Shown: positions 60,285 to 64,000 of the stretch, piece by piece
Layout of the letters: every line of letters begins with the position of its first letter
How positions within the stretch are numbered: the first letter of the stretch is position 1
Notes under the pieces: model-generated
Database searches by the model: none
The model's input: only the letters and a program-made list of their open reading frames with translations
What the model was told of the DNA's origin: nothing
Source of the DNA: Blastochloris viridis
GTDB taxonomy: Bacteria; Pseudomonadota; Alphaproteobacteria; UBA2136; UBA6156
NCBI GenBank assembly: GCA_005768725.1
Contig: VAFM01000001.1
Location: 310,001-374,000, forward strand
Direction: 5' to 3'
Length of the DNA stretch: 64,000 nucleotides
Program-made: the position numbers and the translations under genes

Positions 60285-61538
60285 ATGGAAAACCCGCCGT
60301 ACCCGATGGGCTATGCGCCCTACCCCGCGCAGCAGCCGCAGATGCATCCCGCCCAGCCTATGCAGCCCATGCCCGCGCCAATGGGCTACATGCCGCAAAT
60401 GCCGGGGTATCCGCCCGGTTACCCGCCGATATACCCGATGTATCCGCAGCCGATGATGCCGCCCCAGCAACAACCACAGGTTCCGATGATTCCGCTGGAA
60501 ACCGCTATTCAGGACTTCGCGCGCTATAAGGAATCCAAGGGGCGCGACAAGAAGACAATTACCGATATGGAGCTTTCGCTGCACATGCTGCCGTTCGTGC
60601 GACCGGACATCCAGTATGTACACCAGATCACCAAACGGCTGATTCTGGAATACGAGGCGCTGGTCACCGAGCTGCCGGTGAACTACCGCAAGAATCACAA
60701 ACTGCGGCACCTCAACTTTCAGGCCCTGAAGGCGGCAAGCGCGGGAATGCCGCGGGTGTCGCCAGCCTCAGTCGACAAGTATGTGGTCACCCTGCGTTCG
60801 TTCATCCACTGGTGCCAGGATACCGACCGGATGCCAAACTGGAAGCTCCCCAAGTTTGAGGCGCTGGATAAGCGCAACAGCAAGGACAAGCGCCACCCGT
60901 TTACCAAAGAAGAGCTGAAGAAGCTGTTTGCCAGCCCGATGTTCAACGGCCACCAACCGGACCGCGAGGTGCAGATGTGGCGGCATAAGCCGGGCAAGCT
61001 GGTTATTAAGGACCACCACTATTGGATGCCTTGGATTGCCCTGTATTCCGGTATGCGTATGCGCGAGATCATCCAGCTCGAGATCAAAGACATCCGCCGC
61101 GAGGGCAACGTGACGTATATGGATGTGAACACCGACGGCAATGGCAAATCGCTTAAGAACCACGCCAGCAAGCGGCAGGTGCCCATTCACCCCAAGCTGG
61201 TGGATCTGGGCTTTCTGGAATACGTCGACGCCCTCCGCCAACAAGGCCACAAGCTGGTATTTCCAACGGCCAAGCCCACGGCCGACGGGCTACCCTCCAA
61301 CCTCTACACCAAACACTTCAGCCGCTATCTGAAAGCCACCGGCATCAAACACCCCAAGCTGTCCTTCCACTCCTTCCGCCACACGTTTATCGATCAGGCC
61401 GCACGGCAGGCCAAACTGCCCGATCATATGATCAAGGCGCTGGTGGGACATGCCGACCAGACTATTACCTTTGGGACGTATGGCGGGCGGATTTCGATAG
61501 AGGAACTGGCAGAAGCTCAAGCGTCAATCCAATTTTAA
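60285..61538 (+). CDS. Tyrosine recombinase with Pro/Met/Tyr-rich N-terminal extension
   Basis: 417 residues. The first ~70 residues are low-complexity (repeats of Pro-Met-Tyr-Gln-Gly such as PMGYMPQMPGYPPGYPP). Next comes a SAM-like core-binding domain, then the catalytic domain with R in GMRMREIIQLE, K in SKRQVPIHP, HSFRHTF, GHAD and the nucleophile Tyr in TFGTYGG. TTGGAGG ribosome site. Likely an integrase of the surrounding accessory region or a chromosomal recombinase. Ends at a stop directly abutting the convergent nuclease gene. Confidence 0.9.
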   Translation: MENPPYPMGYAPYPAQQPQMHPAQPMQPMPAPMGYMPQMPGYPPGYPPIYPMYPQPMMPPQQQPQVPMIPLETAIQDFARYKESKGRDKKTITDMELSLHMLPFVRPDIQYVHQITKRLILEYEALVTELPVNYRKNHKLRHLNFQALKAASAGMPRVSPASVDKYVVTLRSFIHWCQDTDRMPNWKLPKFEALDKRNSKDKRHPFTKEELKKLFASPMFNGHQPDREVQMWRHKPGKLVIKDHHYWMPWIALYSGMRMREIIQLEIKDIRREGNVTYMDVNTDGNGKSLKNHASKRQVPIHPKLVDLGFLEYVDALRQQGHKLVFPTAKPTADGLPSNLYTKHFSRYLKATGIKHPKLSFHSFRHTFIDQAARQAKLPDHMIKALVGHADQTITFGTYGGRISIEELAEAQASIQF

Positions 61539-62978
61539 CTACGTTAAAATCTCTCTTTGCCATGCGAATAGTAGATTGTTAACTGCAGTATCGTTATTAG
61601 GATCAAACGCATCAATAAGACTTATCAACCGAGCATCATTGATCGGTAAAATAAGACCATTACCACCTCGAGAAGTAGATTTGCATCTTGCTAGAAGTCT
61701 TGGCCAATCAGCTGTTTCTCTAAATGCAATAAAACCAAATCGACCTCTATCATGAGTGAAACGATTAGCTAATTGATCAATCTCAGGATTTTGAATTTCT
61801 TCCGTATAATTTTTACACTCAACAAATACCATTGAAGATCGATAATTAGCTGAGGCTCTTAGTGCATTGAAGAAGCCACTTTTAGATCCATTCATAAAAG
61901 TCAAATCTACTCGCTTTATTCCTCCATCAAATCTTGTCTCCATTCTCGGCAGACATAGATGAGGCCAAAATATAAATTCAAAGATGGCTGCAATAACTTT
62001 CTCATACTGCCGATAATGTTTCTTGCCTTTAGGAATTGAAGCCAAAGTCTGTTTGAAGGAAGCCTTAATGGAAGCCGTTGACTGAGGTGTAATTTCTTCT
62101 ATTCGATCAACAATTTGACCCAAGCCTTTCATATATTTTCTATACTCGTTTAAAACTTGAGGATGTTTTTCTGAAAAACCTGCTAGCCAATCTTTATCAA
62201 ATGGATGCTTTTCTTTTAGAGTAGTTTTAAAGACATCCACACGACCATTTTTGAATGTGTGAACTAAAGGCCCATTGTTTGCTAACTCTTCTTCTTTCAG
62301 AAATTGGATAGCAAAACCATCATAGAATTTCTGTGAATCAAACGAAGGAGACCACTTAACAATATGTTTTGGTACTAGAATAATTCTCTCGCCGTTATAT
62401 GTTGGTAAATTTACATATTTATTTGTTTGCCATTTGCCCTTATCGGGTAACCAAATACGACCAGACACAACATCATCAGTCATAGGAATATCATGTAGAA
62501 CACATTGTTGTTGAGTATATTCAATAAGCTGGCCTCGAATAATATTCGTTGTCATATCGGATATTTTATCTCTGCCGATACCTTCGATAAACAAGTCACA
62601 GTCAGAAATATCAGAAACCAAGCCACTGCGTACTGCGTTACTACGAACTAAAGCGCCATAGACATATCTAGCTTGTCTCCCGCTAACGCCTCGACCTTTT
62701 GGGGCGCCTTTGGAAAGGCCTAAACGAGTATCATTTGGTTCAGACAAGCCATCTAATAATTTAAGTGCGGTAGCCTCATCACCGCTACGAATAAGATCCA
62801 CAATTCTTTGGAAAAAACCTGCGACCATTCCAGTGCAGACTTGAGCCCATTCATCTTCTCTTTCTGCAAGGGCCACAGGATCAATAAATAAAGGAATGTC
62901 TGAATCTAAGTTAACATTTACAAAATCTACTGAGTGTTGGGTTAGAGGGATTCCAAAATGCTCTGTAAATCGAACCAT
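61539..62978 (-). CDS. PD-(D/E)XK nuclease-like protein, candidate defence gene
   Basis: 479 residues. A C-terminal restriction-endonuclease-like fold: E334 in YEKVIAAIFEFIF, D358 in GGIKRVDLTFMN, and E387-x-K389 in MVFVECKNYTEEI, followed by a Q/N-helix (IDQLANRF). The N-terminal ~300 residues are of unknown type. Very AT-rich compared with both neighbours. GGAG lies 8 nt before the ATG at 62978. No partner gene is adjacent on the same strand, so it might be a single-gene defence system. Confidence 0.8.
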   Translation of the reverse strand: MVRFTEHFGIPLTQHSVDFVNVNLDSDIPLFIDPVALAEREDEWAQVCTGMVAGFFQRIVDLIRSGDEATALKLLDGLSEPNDTRLGLSKGAPKGRGVSGRQARYVYGALVRSNAVRSGLVSDISDCDLFIEGIGRDKISDMTTNIIRGQLIEYTQQQCVLHDIPMTDDVVSGRIWLPDKGKWQTNKYVNLPTYNGERIILVPKHIVKWSPSFDSQKFYDGFAIQFLKEEELANNGPLVHTFKNGRVDVFKTTLKEKHPFDKDWLAGFSEKHPQVLNEYRKYMKGLGQIVDRIEEITPQSTASIKASFKQTLASIPKGKKHYRQYEKVIAAIFEFIFWPHLCLPRMETRFDGGIKRVDLTFMNGSKSGFFNALRASANYRSSMVFVECKNYTEEIQNPEIDQLANRFTHDRGRFGFIAFRETADWPRLLARCKSTSRGGNGLILPINDARLISLIDAFDPNNDTAVNNLLFAWQREILT

Positions 62979-63072
62979 GATTACTCCTATACTAAATTTA
63001 GCTAGAAACAATCATGCGCCTTTATATATCCATTTGCAAACATAAGCATTTATGAATGATGTAAGACAATAA

Positions 63073-63192
63073 TCATCCCCATATCCACCACCCCACACCA
63101 AGCCCCAGCAAAACTCCATAAAGGGTAAAAGCGACATAGACGATGATATATGCGCTGCGGGTGTCATCAGGTTGGGGGTGTTGTGTGGGCAT
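63073..63192 (-). CDS. Small single-span membrane protein
   Basis: 39 residues: a polar start (MPTQHPQPDDTRSA) then one transmembrane helix (YIIVYVAFTLYGVLLGLGVG) and WWIWG end. AAGGAG lies about 8 nt upstream of the ATG at 63192. Too small for family assignment; may be a small stress or phage-type membrane protein. Confidence 0.55.
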   Translation of the reverse strand: MPTQHPQPDDTRSAYIIVYVAFTLYGVLLGLGVGWWIWG

Positions 63193-63218
63193 GGCTCGGT
63201 CTCCTTCGGTTGTACAAA

Positions 63219-63242
63219 GGCCTCTCTGTTTAAAGAGAGGCC
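63219..63242 (-). terminator. Hairpin, possible terminator
   Basis: GGCCTCTCT/AGAGAGGCC (63219-63227 and 63234-63242), with TTTGT following on the minus strand. Just upstream of the small membrane protein gene. Confidence 0.45.
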
Positions 63243-63244
63243 GG

Positions 63245-63710
63245 GTGTAGTAACCGTCATTGAACGGCGCGATGCCTTTGGGCTTACGCCTTGGACCGAA
63301 CATCGCCACCCGGCCATAGGTATGCCGAGAAGACGCGTTCTATAACGCGAATGACACCTGTCTTGGCGGTGTCCGACCATCAATGAGGGGTTACTAGGCC
63401 CCAGAGCAATGACGCTCCGAACGCACTATAAGGCAAGTCGTTTCTGCCTAAAACCCTTAAATCGCAGATTTTCTCACGGAATGACTTGATACGCGCCGGA
63501 ACGCATGGTTGTATGGCCCTGCGCCTGGGAAACCAAGCGTGGGGCTTCTAACCCCTTACTGAACGGCAGCGAGCACCTGTCGAAACCCATTGTGCTGCCT
63601 TCCAACCTGAGGTTGGGGAGGCGGCGAAATACAATAGCGCAAGCAAATACGCTGCGCCGTTTCAGTACGGTTAGAACTCCCCGACCACCTTTTAGAGGTG
63701 GTCGCTTTAT
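63245..63710 (+). ncRNA. Candidate structured RNA made of consecutive hairpins
   Basis: No convincing protein gene in this stretch. Successive stems include CGCGTT/AACGCG (63334-63349), GACACC/GGTGTC (63353-63373), GGGG/CCCC (63387-63402), GAGC/GCTC (63404-63417), AGGCA/TGCCT (63431-63449), AGCAC/GTGCT (63572-63596), CCAACC/GGTTGG (63602-63616), AGCG/CGCT (63636-63653) and the terminal CGACCACC/GGTGGTCG (63682-63704) followed by CTTTATT. The last looks like an intrinsic terminator on the plus strand. I do not recognise RNase P, tmRNA or 6S signatures. Confidence 0.45.
63682..63710 (+). terminator. Intrinsic terminator at the end of the candidate RNA
   Basis: 8-bp stem CGACCACC/GGTGGTCG, 7-nt loop, then CTTTATT; ends 15 nt before the next start codon. 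Confidence 0.65.
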
Positions 63711-63724
63711 TAGGGAGAGGCGAC

Positions 63725-64000
63725 ATGGACCGTATTACCGCAACCAAAGCCCGCTACATTAAGCTGGGAGACACCGGGCGGTGGGAGCAGCAAGCTTTCG
63801 AGGAAGGCTACATTCCTCTTCAATACCAAAATGTCCCGCATGAGATAGCCGCTACTCTAGATAAAGATAAGATTCGCCAATGCCTGATAGATACCGGTAT
63901 GGCTCTCCGAACCGCTTCAGACCATGCCCGCCAGGTATTAGACTTCTACACCCTCGACGAGAGCACGCTTTGGATCACCTTTACCTCCAACTACCTTTAC
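63725..64000 (+). CDS. Partial hypothetical protein (3' end outside window)
   Basis: 92 codons are visible before the window ends. Start ATG preceded by GGGAGAGG. The sequence MDRITATKARYIKLGDTGRW and ...TLDESTLWITFTSNYLY has the look of an N-terminal domain seen on some defence proteins (a RYIKLG..G.W.. start and a LWITF..LY end), but this is a pattern memory, not an assignment. Confidence 0.6.
   Translation, partial: MDRITATKARYIKLGDTGRWEQQAFEEGYIPLQYQNVPHEIAATLDKDKIRQCLIDTGMALRTASDHARQVLDFYTLDESTLWITFTSNYLY

Noticed and set aside
63505..63762. 85-codon frame inside the candidate RNA region
   Set aside because: Arg/Pro-rich, no ribosome site, runs through the terminator hairpin and into the next gene's start.
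1..64000. CRISPR arrays, rRNA operons, insertion sequences
   Set aside because: No regularly spaced direct repeats, rRNA signatures or transposase genes were seen on either strand.

Overview
The window reads as a chromosomal segment of a Gram-negative alphaproteobacterium. The evidence is: RND efflux pumps with outer-membrane factors, an Mla-type lipid ABC transporter, lipoproteins with lipoboxes, and several upstream sites matching the alphaproteobacterial EcfG (general stress response) promoter GGAAC-N16/17-CGTT. Genus cannot be fixed from the sequence. The left 48 kb is GC-rich, gene-dense and looks like core genome. From about 48 kb base composition becomes patchy, with AT-rich blocks at about 51.5-58.3 kb and 61.5-63.0 kb that look horizontally acquired.

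Layout. 0-9 kb: a chemoreceptor (cut by the window edge), an AGCS amino-acid/sodium symporter, an MFS transporter, elongation factor P next to a catalytically dead inositol-monophosphatase-like protein, a J-domain protein, and an unusual tRNA with a UAA anticodon but a short variable loop. 9-21 kb: a stress ferritin-like DUF892 protein, rhodanese, a PCMT-like methyltransferase, then an exopolysaccharide block (O-antigen ligase/polymerase, beta-barrel protein, Wza-like export protein, Wzc-like tyrosine autokinase, Ser/Thr-type phosphatase, WcaJ-like phosphoglycosyl transferase) without ordinary glycosyltransferases. 21-29 kb: dinB, a frameshifted tetR and a complete AcrAB-OprM-type tripartite pump. 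29-32 kb: a gnd-zwf-pgl operon for the oxidative pentose phosphate pathway. 32-36 kb: stress genes (KGG-type hydrophilin, alcohol dehydrogenase, SDR, second DUF892) and ChaC plus AlkB. 36-48 kb: DUF72, a Czc/Cus-type heavy-metal RND pump preceded by two small secreted proteins, lipocalin Blc, and a four-gene MlaE/F/D plus auxiliary lipoprotein operon.

48-64 kb is accessory. It holds a Sel1-repeat pseudogene (in-frame stop); a DNA cytosine methyltransferase followed by a small protein, a GHKL (MutL/MORC-like) ATPase, two uncharacterised proteins and a Vsr-type nuclease; a convergent two-gene unit of a P-loop ATPase and a helical protein with a HEPN-like RxxxxxxH motif; a broken tRNA half at the composition boundary; umuDC with a UmuD lacking its catalytic serine; a tyrosine recombinase with a Pro/Met/Tyr-rich N-terminus; an orphan PD-(D/E)XK nuclease-like protein; and a roughly 450-nt intergenic run of consecutive hairpins ending in an intrinsic terminator, which may be a structured RNA.

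Two regulatory themes connect distant genes. EcfG-type promoters precede both DUF892 genes, the KGG protein and the lipocalin. A palindrome of the form ATTGATA-N10-TATCAAT, placed just after a TTGAC box, sits in the promoters of alkB and umuDC, with a degenerate version at dinB. This suggests a DNA-damage operator specific to this lineage.
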